A DNA stretch of 64,000 nucleotides from Putridiphycobacter sp965230195. Lineage in GTDB: Bacteria; Bacteroidota; Bacteroidia; Flavobacteriales_D; Crocinitomicaceae. How positions within the stretch are numbered: position 1 is the stretch's first letter; each line of letters opens with the position of its first letter. This document shows positions 46,922 through 54,645 of the stretch, piece after piece. The stretch covers positions 2,108,001 to 2,172,000 of the forward strand of contig OZ245997.1 of assembly GCA_965230195.1 (NCBI GenBank), read 5' to 3'. The notes under the pieces were generated by a model that was given only the letters and a program-made list of their open reading frames with translations, had not been told where the DNA came from and ran no database searches. The position numbers were made by a program, and so were the translations under genes.

Positions 46922-47249
46922 AATAATATGGTGTTAACAATTTTTCAAATTGCCCGCAAATTTAGGCAGAATTATTTTATTTAGACTTAAAAGCGCATTT
47001 TACTTTTTAACAACTTATGCCCATTTGGATCAAAATTTTGATAGTTGTTTTAAGTGTGAAATTAAACCAGGATTAGTTGTCATTAGTGATATTGGTATCG
47101 TGTTGATACTGAATAGGTATTTTATCCGGTTCTACCATTAATAAGCAAAAGTGATCTTGCGAAATGGTTTTGAAAAAAGAATATTGAACGCTTTAATGCT
47201 TAAATGAAGCGTTTAAAAAATGTATTCTGATTAAATTTTTCATTAAAAT
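46922..47249. other. intergenic stretch between carB and the TonB receptor
   Basis: Besides the carB -7 element and the operator/promoter at the right end, this region holds one modest stem: AACGCTT (47187-47193) pairs with AAGCGTT (47207-47213) over a 13-base loop. I see no credible gene in it; the 63-codon plus-strand ORF starting at 46950 has no recognisable features and reads as chance. Confidence 0.5.
46957..46964 (-). promoter_or_regulatory. putative -7 element for carB
   Basis: The minus strand reads TAAATTTG, a TAnnTTTG match 36 bases before the carB ATG. Confidence 0.5.
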
Positions 47250-47285
47250 TATCTTATTTTTTAGGTAAGCCTAAAAAATAAGATA
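47250..47285 (+). promoter_or_regulatory. 36-bp perfect palindrome, DtxR-like iron-box candidate
   Basis: TATCTTATTTTTTAGG is followed by the spacer TAAG and then its exact reverse complement. The inner part TTAGG-4-CCTAA resembles the core of DtxR/IdeR-type metal-repressor sites (TTAGGTTAGCCTAA-like). It directly abuts the -7 element 47286-47293 and covers the likely -33 region, so a bound repressor would block the TonB-receptor promoter. The identification with that family is by resemblance only; no regulator gene lies in the window. Confidence 0.6.
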
Positions 47286-47293
47286 TATATTTG
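47286..47293 (+). promoter_or_regulatory. -7 element of the TonB receptor promoter
   Basis: TATATTTG is a perfect TAnnTTTG match, touching the palindrome and 19 bases before the receptor ATG. Confidence 0.65.
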
Positions 47294-47312
47294 CATTAAA
47301 ATAATATTTGAA

Positions 47313-49511
47313 ATGCTAAAAAAAATTGTTTTAACTATACTGATTTTCGCTTCTTTTAGCACTTATTCTCAATTGTATACTGTTAAAGGAGTGGTGAATA
47401 ATGAGAAGGAGGCAATTCCGTTTGCAAAAGTTTGGTTTAGTAATACCTCTTATTATGCCATATCGAAAACAGATGGTAGTTTTGAAATAAAAGATATACC
47501 TAAAGGGAATTATACTTTAGAGATTACATCATCAAACCATAAAAAATACAGCGACTCATTAAAGATTGAGGGTGATATTAACCTGGGAACAGTAAATGTT
47601 GAGTCTATTGATTTGCAATTAGACGAAATTGTGGTCACCGGAACAATGAAAGAAGTTAGTATTTCGCGTTCTCCCGTTAAAATAGAGCTCATTACAAAGG
47701 AGTTTTTTAAGTCTAATCCGGTTAATAATGTAATTGAGGCTCTTGAAACAGTTAATGGTGTTCAGGAGCAGGTGAATTGTGGTGTATGCGGAACAAATGA
47801 TATTCATATCAATGGAATGGAGGGGCCTTATACCCTGGTGTTGATTGATGGAATGCCAATTGTGAGTGGGTTAGCTTCGGTTTATGGCTTTAATGGTATA
47901 CCAACATCACTGATTGATCGTGTGGAAATTATTAAAGGACCTTCGTCAACGTTGTATGGAACGGAAGCAGTAGGTGGTGTTATTAATATTATCACTAAGT
48001 CACCGGGCGAAAAGACCGGGTTTGAGTTGGATATAAGAGGTTCGAGTCATGAACAGTTTAACGGAGCTCTGGCTTTTTCACCAAAGTTAAACAAAAAAGT
48101 ATCTACAATGCTTGGGGGAGACTTTTACTACAACCAAAAAATGTTTGATGATAACAATGATAATTTTACCGATTTTACATTGAATAACAGAATTTCGGCT
48201 TTCAATAAATGGCAGTTTAGAAATAGTAAGGATCAGGAAGTCGCTAATGTGGCTGTGCGTTACTATAATGAAAAACGATTTGGAGGGACGTTACAGTGGG
48301 AGGATGCCTTTTTAGGTAGTGATAGTATTTATGGAGAACATATCAAAACCGAACGAGTTGAATTTATTGGGAATTACTTTTTTCCAACCAAAAACAGGAA
48401 TTTGAAATTAAGCTTTTCTGCAAATTCGCATAATCAGGATTCGTATTACGGGGATGTGAATTATAAAGCGGACCAGCAAGTGTTTTTTACCAATTTGCTT
48501 TGGAATAAAACAATAGGGAAAAGGAACGATATAATGATGGGCTACACAAATAATATACAGTTTTATAAAGATAATTCCAGCTCTCAGGTTGAAGAAAAAA
48601 CATTCGTTCCGGGAGTATTTATTCAGGATGAATTTTCCTGGACCGAAGAATTGACTTTATTAGGAGGGGCAAGATTGGATTACCATTTAAACCATGGCCT
48701 CATTTTTTCTCCCCGGTTGAGTTTAAAAAAGGATTTTGGTTCGTATACAACCTTCAGATTTAATTATGGTAATGGATTCAGACAGGTCCGTTTATTTACA
48801 GAAGATCATGCTTTTTTAACTGGTGCAAGAGATATTGTAATTAAGGATGAGTTAAAACCTGAAAGATCTCACAATGTTACCCTTAATTTTAATCACACCT
48901 ATAGTGTGTTGGGGTATGGTAATTTTGATGTAGATGCATTTTATACTTACTTTTTAAATAAAATTACACCTGATTATAATACAGATCCCGATCTGATTAT
49001 ATATGATAATCTTAATGGTTATGGTATAACCAGAGGAGTTTCATTTGCCGTTAACCACAAGTTTAAAATTCCTTTAAGAGCCAGATTGGGGGTTACATTA
49101 CAGGATGTTTTCCTTGTTGAGTCTCCTGAAGCTGATGTGAAGGAAAGAGAAGAGCAGTTATTTGCTCCGTTTTTCTCCGGTGTTTTTAATATGTCATATA
49201 ATATTAAAAGTTTAGGACTTAAGGTTAACTATACAGGAAAAGTGGTGGGACCACAGCATCTTCCCGTGTTTGATGAGCCATTTTCAAGACCTGAAACTTC
49301 TCCGTGGTATACCTTGCAAAATGTTCAGTTAACCAAACAATTTAAAAAGGGAATTGAGGTGTATGGCGGAATTAAGAATATCTTTAATTATACTCAAAAT
49401 ACACCTTTGGTAGATCCTGGAAATCCATTTGGAGACAATTTTGATACGTCATACGCTTACGGGCCAGTGGAAACGAGAAGGTATTATATCGGTTTCAGAT
49501 ACATTTTTTAA
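47313..49511 (+). CDS. TonB-dependent outer-membrane receptor
   Basis: A 732-residue receptor for active uptake across the outer membrane. Residues 1-19 are a signal peptide, 22-100 a carboxypeptidase-like regulatory domain, and about 115-225 the plug (SRSPVKIELITKEFF, VLIDGMPIVSGLASVYG, VEIIKGPSSTLYGTEAVGG). The rest is a beta-barrel ending in the expected terminal phenylalanine (FRYIF). The plug holds a CGVCG motif with C156 and C159, a pair found in a particular group of Bacteroidota receptors that may hold a metal or form a disulfide. The iron-box-like operator in front suggests iron, manganese or siderophore uptake. Its stop overlaps the converging hydrolase by 4 bases. Confidence 0.94.
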   Translation: MLKKIVLTILIFASFSTYSQLYTVKGVVNNEKEAIPFAKVWFSNTSYYAISKTDGSFEIKDIPKGNYTLEITSSNHKKYSDSLKIEGDINLGTVNVESIDLQLDEIVVTGTMKEVSISRSPVKIELITKEFFKSNPVNNVIEALETVNGVQEQVNCGVCGTNDIHINGMEGPYTLVLIDGMPIVSGLASVYGFNGIPTSLIDRVEIIKGPSSTLYGTEAVGGVINIITKSPGEKTGFELDIRGSSHEQFNGALAFSPKLNKKVSTMLGGDFYYNQKMFDDNNDNFTDFTLNNRISAFNKWQFRNSKDQEVANVAVRYYNEKRFGGTLQWEDAFLGSDSIYGEHIKTERVEFIGNYFFPTKNRNLKLSFSANSHNQDSYYGDVNYKADQQVFFTNLLWNKTIGKRNDIMMGYTNNIQFYKDNSSSQVEEKTFVPGVFIQDEFSWTEELTLLGGARLDYHLNHGLIFSPRLSLKKDFGSYTTFRFNYGNGFRQVRLFTEDHAFLTGARDIVIKDELKPERSHNVTLNFNHTYSVLGYGNFDVDAFYTYFLNKITPDYNTDPDLIIYDNLNGYGITRGVSFAVNHKFKIPLRARLGVTLQDVFLVESPEADVKEREEQLFAPFFSGVFNMSYNIKSLGLKVNYTGKVVGPQHLPVFDEPFSRPETSPWYTLQNVQLTKQFKKGIEVYGGIKNIFNYTQNTPLVDPGNPFGDNFDTSYAYGPVETRRYYIGFRYIF

Positions 49512-50398
49512 TCATTTCGAATAAACTTTTCCAGGGTCTTGATATATGTGGAATATCCCATAATTTTGGGTATGTTGTCATGGTTAGCATCTTCGATTCT
49601 TTTTGCTTCCTTATAAGTGCCTTTGTAGTTGTTGTATATGAGTTCTCCGTTTTCAATGGCGATATAGTCATCCTCAATACCGTGAATCCATAAAAGTGGC
49701 ATTTCCACATCCTTGATCTTTTCAGCATTTTTAAATTCAAGTGAAGTCACAAATTGAGGGGCGATATTTATGATTGTTGAGGTTTGAGCCAGGTTTTCAA
49801 CTGAAGCTAGGAGGGATTCAAGTATTATCTTTGCAGGGGCGAAATCTTTTCTATATGCTGACCGGTCGATAACAGGAATACAGCCCAGGCTAAAGCCATA
49901 AAAAAAAGTATTAGAAGATTTTGCTCCCATTGATTTTAACCAGTTAATAGAGGCATCAACATCTTCATTTAAACCCGATTCCGAAGATTGCCCTTCAGAT
50001 AATCCATACCCCCTGTAGTCCATCATAAATACGCCGTAATGGTGCTTGCTTATAATGTTTGCCAACAGGCTGGCTCTGTCCCAGTAAGCATCCATATGTT
50101 TGGCCTGGCCATGACAATACATGATTATAGTATCGTTAGGGATGGTGGTTAAATCTCCTATATAAACACCATAAATGGTATAAGTCTCTCCTGTGGCTTC
50201 ATTTTTTGATTCCATTGAGATAAGAGTCCTGTTTTTGCTGTCAATTTGGTAGATGTCGGGTATTTTTTCAGCACCTGTATTATATTTCTCAAATTGATAT
50301 TCTTCTAGTTTTTCACTTGGAAATGCAAGGTTGTCAAGGTTTTGTTTTTTACAGGCAATTAAAGTGAGGAAAAGTGTGAGTACTGTAAGTGTTTTCAT
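49508..50398 (-). CDS. alpha/beta hydrolase lipoprotein
   Basis: A 296-residue alpha/beta hydrolase. The lipobox LIAC places lipidation at C16. The oxyanion region is HGQ at 96-98, the nucleophile elbow is GFSLG with S170, the acid is probably D243 or D244 in HGIEDDYIAI, and the base is H273 in ANHDN. This full triad suggests an active esterase or peptidase in the envelope, of the YfhR/BEM46-like type. It follows the beta-barrel lipoprotein by 3 bases and lies at the distal end of a minus-strand run starting with the signalling genes. Substrate unknown. Confidence 0.87.
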   Translation of the reverse strand: MKTLTVLTLFLTLIACKKQNLDNLAFPSEKLEEYQFEKYNTGAEKIPDIYQIDSKNRTLISMESKNEATGETYTIYGVYIGDLTTIPNDTIIMYCHGQAKHMDAYWDRASLLANIISKHHYGVFMMDYRGYGLSEGQSSESGLNEDVDASINWLKSMGAKSSNTFFYGFSLGCIPVIDRSAYRKDFAPAKIILESLLASVENLAQTSTIINIAPQFVTSLEFKNAEKIKDVEMPLLWIHGIEDDYIAIENGELIYNNYKGTYKEAKRIEDANHDNIPKIMGYSTYIKTLEKFIRND

Positions 50399-50401
50399 GA
50401 T

Positions 50402-51076
50402 TTAATTTTTTGAAATTACCCATCTGTAGCCTAAAAATATGCCTAATGCTCCTCTGTTGCCTGTAGCAGAATAATAAGGAATAAAAGCATAGGAATTATC
50501 AAGGTTAGGACCGAGAAACTTTAATTCTACACTTAGTTGTCCTGGGTTGGTTTTGCTTTTTAGTACGTGTCCGATTTGTGGGCTGAATAACCAGTGTTGG
50601 GCCTGTGGTTGATCAAGTGCCATTGTTTGGCTCAGCTCAAAATAATTATTAAAACCAATGTAAAAGTAATTCAATCGGGAGCCATAATTCCAATAGGCAT
50701 TAATGTCAAATATTGGCCAGAATTTCGTGCTTCCGTCAAAATTTGAAATGAAATTAAAGCCAGGGGATATCGAAATATTTGGAACCGTTTTGTTTTGGTT
50801 GAGTAGTTTATAAGTGGCTCCCATGTCAAATTGAAGATTGCCAAATAGAAGTGCTGAAGTATGAAGTCCACCAAAGCAGGTTAAATTACTGTCAATACCA
50901 TAGCCGAATTCAAGTGAAGATAGTGGAAGAGGGACCGGTACGCCATAGTTGAGTGTCGGACCGCCAAAAGAAAGACCAACTGCCAGTTCTTTTTTATTCA
51001 GGGGTTCTACAAATCGGGCCGGGGCGCATGATAATGTTATGGAGATTAGGCACAAGAATCGAAAAATCATTTTCAT
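50402..51076 (-). CDS. lipoprotein with predicted beta-barrel-like pattern
   Basis: A 224-residue protein with lipobox LSC (C17). The mature chain alternates short hydrophobic and aromatic strands with glycine turns (for example LAVGLSFGGPTLNYGVPVP, FGYGIDSNLTCFGGL and ALGIFLGYRW), a pattern usual for small outer-membrane or envelope beta proteins of Bacteroidota. I do not recognise a named family. It lies 62 bases downstream of the response regulator and 3 bases upstream of the hydrolase, so it probably shares a transcript with the hydrolase and perhaps with the regulator. Confidence 0.6.
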   Translation of the reverse strand: MKMIFRFLCLISITLSCAPARFVEPLNKKELAVGLSFGGPTLNYGVPVPLPLSSLEFGYGIDSNLTCFGGLHTSALLFGNLQFDMGATYKLLNQNKTVPNISISPGFNFISNFDGSTKFWPIFDINAYWNYGSRLNYFYIGFNNYFELSQTMALDQPQAQHWLFSPQIGHVLKSKTNPGQLSVELKFLGPNLDNSYAFIPYYSATGNRGALGIFLGYRWVISKN

Positions 51077-51138
51077 AGCTATATAAATTTATGAAAAAGA
51101 ATTGAGAATTTACGATTCCCGCAGGGATGAAGGCTAAT

Positions 51139-51798
51139 CTAGCGTTTGATGTCAACAAGGCCATTTTGCATAGCGTACATCACAAGACCTACACGGGATT
51201 TGACATTTAGTTTTTCGAAAACAGAACTCCTGTAGCCATCAATAGTTTTGGCACTTAGTCTCATGGTGTCTGCAATTTTTTCATAAGTGTCTTCTGAGCA
51301 GGCTAATTCAATAAACTTTAGTTCTCTTTTACTTAACGGGCTTTTCGTTTCACTTTTTGTAATCGGGTACTTAATAGCGTTAATGAGGTGATCAGTCAAG
51401 TGATCAGTGTAGTAATAGCCTTTGGTTTGCATCTCATCTAACGCCTTTTGTAATTGATCTGGCTCAATATCTTTGTTAATATAGCCTCTGACACCAAGCT
51501 TTAGCATTCTGATTAGGGAATATTCATCATTGTTCATGGTGACAATGAGTATTTTAATTTGTGGGTAAATACGCTGAAGCTCAGCAGCAGTTTTAAATCC
51601 ATCCATAATAGGCATGGATATGTCAACTAAGGCAATATCCGGAATGGAATTGTCGGATAATTGGTTAATAAAGTCCCGTCCGTTTTTGGCTTCAATAATA
51701 ACCTTATAAGTACTTCCTAACGACTGGATAAGTTTAATGAGCCCACTTCTGAATAGATTGTGGTCATCAACAACTGCAATTTTGATCTTATTTTTCAT
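51139..51798 (-). CDS. LuxR/NarL-type response regulator
   Basis: A 219-residue two-component regulator. The receiver domain spans about 5-125, with acidic residues D11 and D12 and the phosphorylated D59 in DIALVDISMPIMDGF. The C-terminal LuxR-type helix-turn-helix is at about 155-215 (LSKRELKFIELACSEDTYEKIAD then SAKTIDGYRSSVFEKL). It starts 3 bases after the kinase stop, so the two form a cognate pair. Such proteins bind inverted repeats as dimers; the half-site array at 53677-53727 upstream of the operon is an obvious candidate target, but that link is only inferred. Confidence 0.95.
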   Translation of the reverse strand: MKNKIKIAVVDDHNLFRSGLIKLIQSLGSTYKVIIEAKNGRDFINQLSDNSIPDIALVDISMPIMDGFKTAAELQRIYPQIKILIVTMNNDEYSLIRMLKLGVRGYINKDIEPDQLQKALDEMQTKGYYYTDHLTDHLINAIKYPITKSETKSPLSKRELKFIELACSEDTYEKIADTMRLSAKTIDGYRSSVFEKLNVKSRVGLVMYAMQNGLVDIKR

Positions 51799-51801
51799 AA
51801 T

Positions 51802-52575
51802 TTAAGATTTAAGGGAAATGCTAATTTCCGTTCCACTATCAATTTGACTTTTTATTTCTATATCTGCACCTATCATTTCACTTCTTTCATAAAGATTAAT
51901 GAGTCCTGACCCAAACTTTTTAGTTGTGGTGTCGAACCCTTTTCCATTATCTTTAAAAGTTAGATTGCAAATTTGGTCTTTTTTCTGAATTTTTAAGCTG
52001 ACATCACTTGCGTTTGCATGTTGTATCATATTGTTAAATATCTCTTGTGTCATTCGGTACAGAAAAATCTCAACTTCAGGGTTAAACTCAGGTAATAAGT
52101 CTAAGTTAGTTAAAGTAATATTAAAATAGCCTAATTTTTGAAGCCGTTTTGTATCGTCTTCAATCATTTTGGAAAGTCCAAAGCGCTTAAGGTTTTCGCC
52201 TTTTAAACTGATGGATAGTGATTTAATATCAGTAATAAGGCCTTTTAATAGTGTTAGTGATTCATCAATTTTATCCTTATCGTCTCCCGGAATTTGTTTT
52301 GAAACCAGGCTAAGGTTGATTTTGATTAATGATGCAATTTGTCCAAAGTTATCGTGCAACTCCCTGGATATGTTGCTTAAAGTTTGTTCTTGTATTTCAA
52401 TTTCAGTTTTTAATAAAGCCTGCTTAAACTGTTCCCGTTCCCATTCAAATGCTTGTTGTTTTCGTTTGTATAAGACAACGAAATAAATCACAAACAGGAT
52501 TAGTACTGTTATTAGTAAAGTGCCTGCTGCAACAGGGATTAAGAGGTCAGAATCTTTGAGGAAATTGTTATTCAT
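51802..52575 (-). CDS. sensor histidine kinase (HisKA_3 type)
   Basis: A 257-residue kinase. One membrane helix at about 12-35 is followed by a coiled coil (about 38-70). The phosphoacceptor region is SRELHDNFGQ with H74, and an HATPase domain follows with N-box EIFNNMIQHA near 178-187, DNGKGF at 209-214 and GSGL at 222-225. It has no extracellular sensor of its own, so the signal must come from a partner. The multi-pass membrane protein encoded just upstream, overlapping by 8 bases, is the natural candidate. It pairs with the response regulator downstream. Confidence 0.93.
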   Translation of the reverse strand: MNNNFLKDSDLLIPVAAGTLLITVLILFVIYFVVLYKRKQQAFEWEREQFKQALLKTEIEIQEQTLSNISRELHDNFGQIASLIKINLSLVSKQIPGDDKDKIDESLTLLKGLITDIKSLSISLKGENLKRFGLSKMIEDDTKRLQKLGYFNITLTNLDLLPEFNPEVEIFLYRMTQEIFNNMIQHANASDVSLKIQKKDQICNLTFKDNGKGFDTTTKKFGSGLINLYERSEMIGADIEIKSQIDSGTEISISLKS

Positions 52576-53218
52576 TATAGTTCTTGTTTTTCTCTGCTTT
52601 CAGTGCTAAGTAATAAAATATATACATGGTGATATTAGCTGCCCAAATTACTATTGAAGCCCATTTTCCCGGATAAAAATGATAAAAAAAAGCGAATACA
52701 AAAAAGGTCAGGTTGTAGAAGATAAAGTTTCCTGTATTAAACCAAAACATTGGCTGTTTTTTTAATGGAACTGTACTGGGGTAACCAATCATTTTGGTAA
52801 ATGTAATAAGTGTTAAGGTTATTGTGAATAAGCTCAATAGAATAATTCCGTTGGTGGGGAAAGTTGTGAATGGAGTTTGGTAAAATATGGAGTTGATTAC
52901 AGAGAGTAAGCATGTTGAGCTTGCTAAAAATACTAAGAGTCTTTTCTGTTTTTCCTTTTCAGCTATTAACTCAGCGTATATATATGCTTGAAACATGATT
53001 GTGATGACTATTAGTAGATGATAGGGAGGGAATGATGCGCCAAAATAATAATAACAACATTTCGCTGAGATTTCACTAATAAGTGTGATAATAACAAGGA
53101 TTGTTAATAGTTTGTATTTTTTTTTGAACTCTTTTATGTTTAAGAGCCCATAAACAGAAACAAATATTAATGTTGAGTAGTACAAAGCACTCTTAGTCGT
53201 ATAAAAATATTCATCCAT
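52568..53218 (-). CDS. multi-pass membrane protein, possible signal input
   Basis: A 216-residue integral membrane protein with six or seven hydrophobic helices (at about 10-25, 35-52, 65-85, 93-112, 120-140, 160-182 and 187-205) and almost no soluble domain. It is not a family I recognise. Its stop overlaps the kinase start by 8 bases, and that kinase lacks a sensor, so it may be the sensing component, as with split 7-helix sensor modules. Its ATG lies at the top of a perfect 11-bp hairpin (53192-53227), which could limit translation. Confidence 0.6.
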   Translation of the reverse strand: MDEYFYTTKSALYYSTLIFVSVYGLLNIKEFKKKYKLLTILVIITLISEISAKCCYYYFGASFPPYHLLIVITIMFQAYIYAELIAEKEKQKRLLVFLASSTCLLSVINSIFYQTPFTTFPTNGIILLSLFTITLTLITFTKMIGYPSTVPLKKQPMFWFNTGNFIFYNLTFFVFAFFYHFYPGKWASIVIWAANITMYIFYYLALKAEKNKNYNE

Positions 53219-53227
53219 ACGACTAAG
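53192..53227 (-). promoter_or_regulatory. hairpin covering the start codon of the membrane protein
   Basis: In the minus-strand RNA, CTTAGTCGTAT pairs perfectly over 11 bp with ATACGACTAAG around a 14-base loop. The AUG (53218-53216) has its first two bases in the end of the stem and its G in the loop, so an RNA fold would hide it. There is no T-run, so it is not a terminator. It may instead be a DNA operator; the sequence does not decide. Confidence 0.55.
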
Positions 53228-53259
53228 TTAGTGTTTTGTATTGATTAACTGATGAATAT

Positions 53260-53604
53260 TTAACTTGTTGGGTAGTTGCTAGGACAATGTGAAGGGCAAG
53301 GTTCACAAAAATCATAAACACATTCTTTCATGATTTCATTGTTTTCATCAATTCCCGCTATTAGAGTGGTAACACTACCATCAGAAGAGTTGATACCAAA
53401 GAAAATTCCAATATCTTCAGGTGTTGTTCCTTCAGGGCTTTCGTAGCTTAAGATTGCGTTAACTGTTGAGAGTTTTACTATCAGGCCTTTAAGCCGTCCA
53501 AGTGATGCCGGAGTGGCTGTTAAGGCGTTTGTGTTTGCGGAGCTCTGATAGTCCAGCATCATTTGCTTGGCTACAGCCCAGCTGATTTTGTTTGCTTGTG
53601 ACAT
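53260..53604 (-). CDS. small Cys-rich protein upstream of kinase genes
   Basis: A 114-residue protein of unknown family, with the ATG at 53604 (MSQANKISW) preferred over an in-frame ATG at 53661. There is no signal peptide. The N-terminal part is helical (AVAKQMMLDYQSSANT), the middle looks like a compact beta region (GIFFGINSSDGSVTTLIAG), and the tail holds four cysteines in a short spacing, CVYDFCEPCPSHCPS, which could bind a metal or carry disulfides. It is 41 bases upstream of the membrane-protein gene and follows an inverted-repeat array. It may feed or sense the signal read by the downstream kinase. Nothing in the sequence proves that. Confidence 0.65.
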   Translation of the reverse strand: MSQANKISWAVAKQMMLDYQSSANTNALTATPASLGRLKGLIVKLSTVNAILSYESPEGTTPEDIGIFFGINSSDGSVTTLIAGIDENNEIMKECVYDFCEPCPSHCPSNYPTS

Positions 53605-53676
53605 AGTTATATAGGTTATATTAATATACTCAAATGTAATAAGTGCATTTTTAGTTTTCAATATGTGTTCACAAAA

Positions 53677-53727
53677 ACAGGGTTTTTCCTGTTAAAATTT
53701 ACAGGGTTTTTCCCCTGTAAAAACAGG
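53677..53727. promoter_or_regulatory. array of five alternating ACAGG/CCTGT half-sites
   Basis: ACAGG at 53677, CCTGT at 53688, ACAGG at 53701, CCTGT at 53714 and ACAGG at 53723 form overlapping inverted repeats, one with 9-bp arms (53698-53706 with 53713-53721). The array lies 73-123 bases upstream of the Cys-rich gene ATG, in the gap between divergent genes. It looks like an operator for a dimeric regulator, possibly the downstream LuxR-type protein. Confidence 0.55.
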
Positions 53728-54003
53728 AATTTACCTAGTTGATTTATTTATAATAATTTTTAAAATTTGTTCCTAATTAGAATTATCGAACTATTCAATT
53801 TTTAATCGTTTTTGAATATTTCAAGGATACAGTAATAATTCTCACTTAAAACTAAAACGTCTCTGGCGATCATTGTTTTGTAAATTATAGGTCTGCTTTT
53901 ATAATTTATATTTACACAATCGTCCAGGGGCGTTTTTATCTTATATCCTCTAATTTTTAATACTGAATTAATCTGATTAATTCGAATTGATAAAAATCTT
54001 TTT
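53728..54003. other. rest of the divergent intergenic region
   Basis: This A/T-rich stretch lies between the half-site array and the -7 box of the hemerythrin-like gene. I see no ORF, tRNA or strong hairpin in it. Confidence 0.5.
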
Positions 54004-54011
54004 TACTTTTG
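54004..54011 (+). promoter_or_regulatory. -7 element, near-leaderless
   Basis: TACTTTTG, a perfect TAnnTTTG match, ends 4 bases before the hemerythrin-like ATG, so transcription likely starts at the start codon. Confidence 0.55.
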
Positions 54012-54015
54012 TACC

Positions 54016-54636
54016 ATGGAAATATCAGAGGATTACAAAAATATCGTGAAGCTTCGATTTAACTCTCCTGAATTGCTTACGTCCGGGTTTTATGATTCTT
54101 TTTATGTTGGGTTATTAAATCCGGAAAGTTTTGATTTAAGTTTATTTGAAAACTTCAGCTTAAAAGAAGTTCTGGATTATTTAAAAAAAAGTCATACTGA
54201 GTATTTGACTGTCTGGTTTCCAAAAATCGAAAAATTAGTTAATGAAATTCAAAAGGATTTAGGTGTAAATGATGTCACGTTAACACTTAAATCTTTTATT
54301 GTTAATTATTATAACGAACTCACAAACCATATCAATTTCGAGGAAAAGGTACTATACAATTTTGTTGATAAACTTTTGAGTGGGACTTATGTTGAGAAAG
54401 AGAAGATATTTGTACTAAACCATTTTTTAGAAACTCATAATCATGATGTTTCTGATGAATTGTCAATCATTCAAAAAATAGTATTAAATAAAGACCGTTC
54501 AATTGAGAAAAATGAAAAGGTAATGATGCTTTTCGAGATGTTGAATGTTGTTCAGAATGACCTGACTTTACATGGTGTGATAGAGGATGAATTGCTAATT
54601 TCTAAAATTCATCTGTATATCGAGGAAAACTTTTAG
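54016..54636 (+). CDS. hemerythrin-like di-iron protein (RIC/YtfE-like)
   Basis: A 206-residue all-helical protein. Candidate di-iron ligands fall where hemerythrin-like and RIC (repair of iron centres) proteins carry them: H60 in LKKSH, H105 with E109 in NHINFEEKVLYNF, H136 with H141 and H143 in NHFLETHNHD, and H186 with E190 in LHGVIEDELL. RIC proteins help rebuild iron-sulfur clusters after nitrosative or oxidative damage. The N-terminal 50 residues are not obviously part of the four-helix bundle; the ScdA-type domain is not recognised there. It stands alone, divergent from the signalling run, and converges on the fucosyltransferase gene with a 9-base gap. Confidence 0.7.
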   Translation: MEISEDYKNIVKLRFNSPELLTSGFYDSFYVGLLNPESFDLSLFENFSLKEVLDYLKKSHTEYLTVWFPKIEKLVNEIQKDLGVNDVTLTLKSFIVNYYNELTNHINFEEKVLYNFVDKLLSGTYVEKEKIFVLNHFLETHNHDVSDELSIIQKIVLNKDRSIEKNEKVMMLFEMLNVVQNDLTLHGVIEDELLISKIHLYIEENF

Positions 54637-54645
54637 TTTTTTCCT

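Noticed and set aside
46950..47141. 63-codon plus-strand ORF between carB and the TonB receptor
   Set aside because: It has no recognisable motif, an aromatic-rich composition typical of translated A/T-rich spacer, and no promoter-like element close by; it also overlaps the carB promoter.
47250..47285. The 36-bp palindrome as a terminator
   Set aside because: No gene ends upstream on the plus strand within 300 bases and no T-run follows; its placement against a -7 box fits an operator better.
53605..53661. Upstream ATG extending the Cys-rich protein by 19 residues
   Set aside because: The added residues are A/T-rich spacer-like, and the MSQANKISW start looks like a normal N-terminus. The possibility remains open but is less likely.
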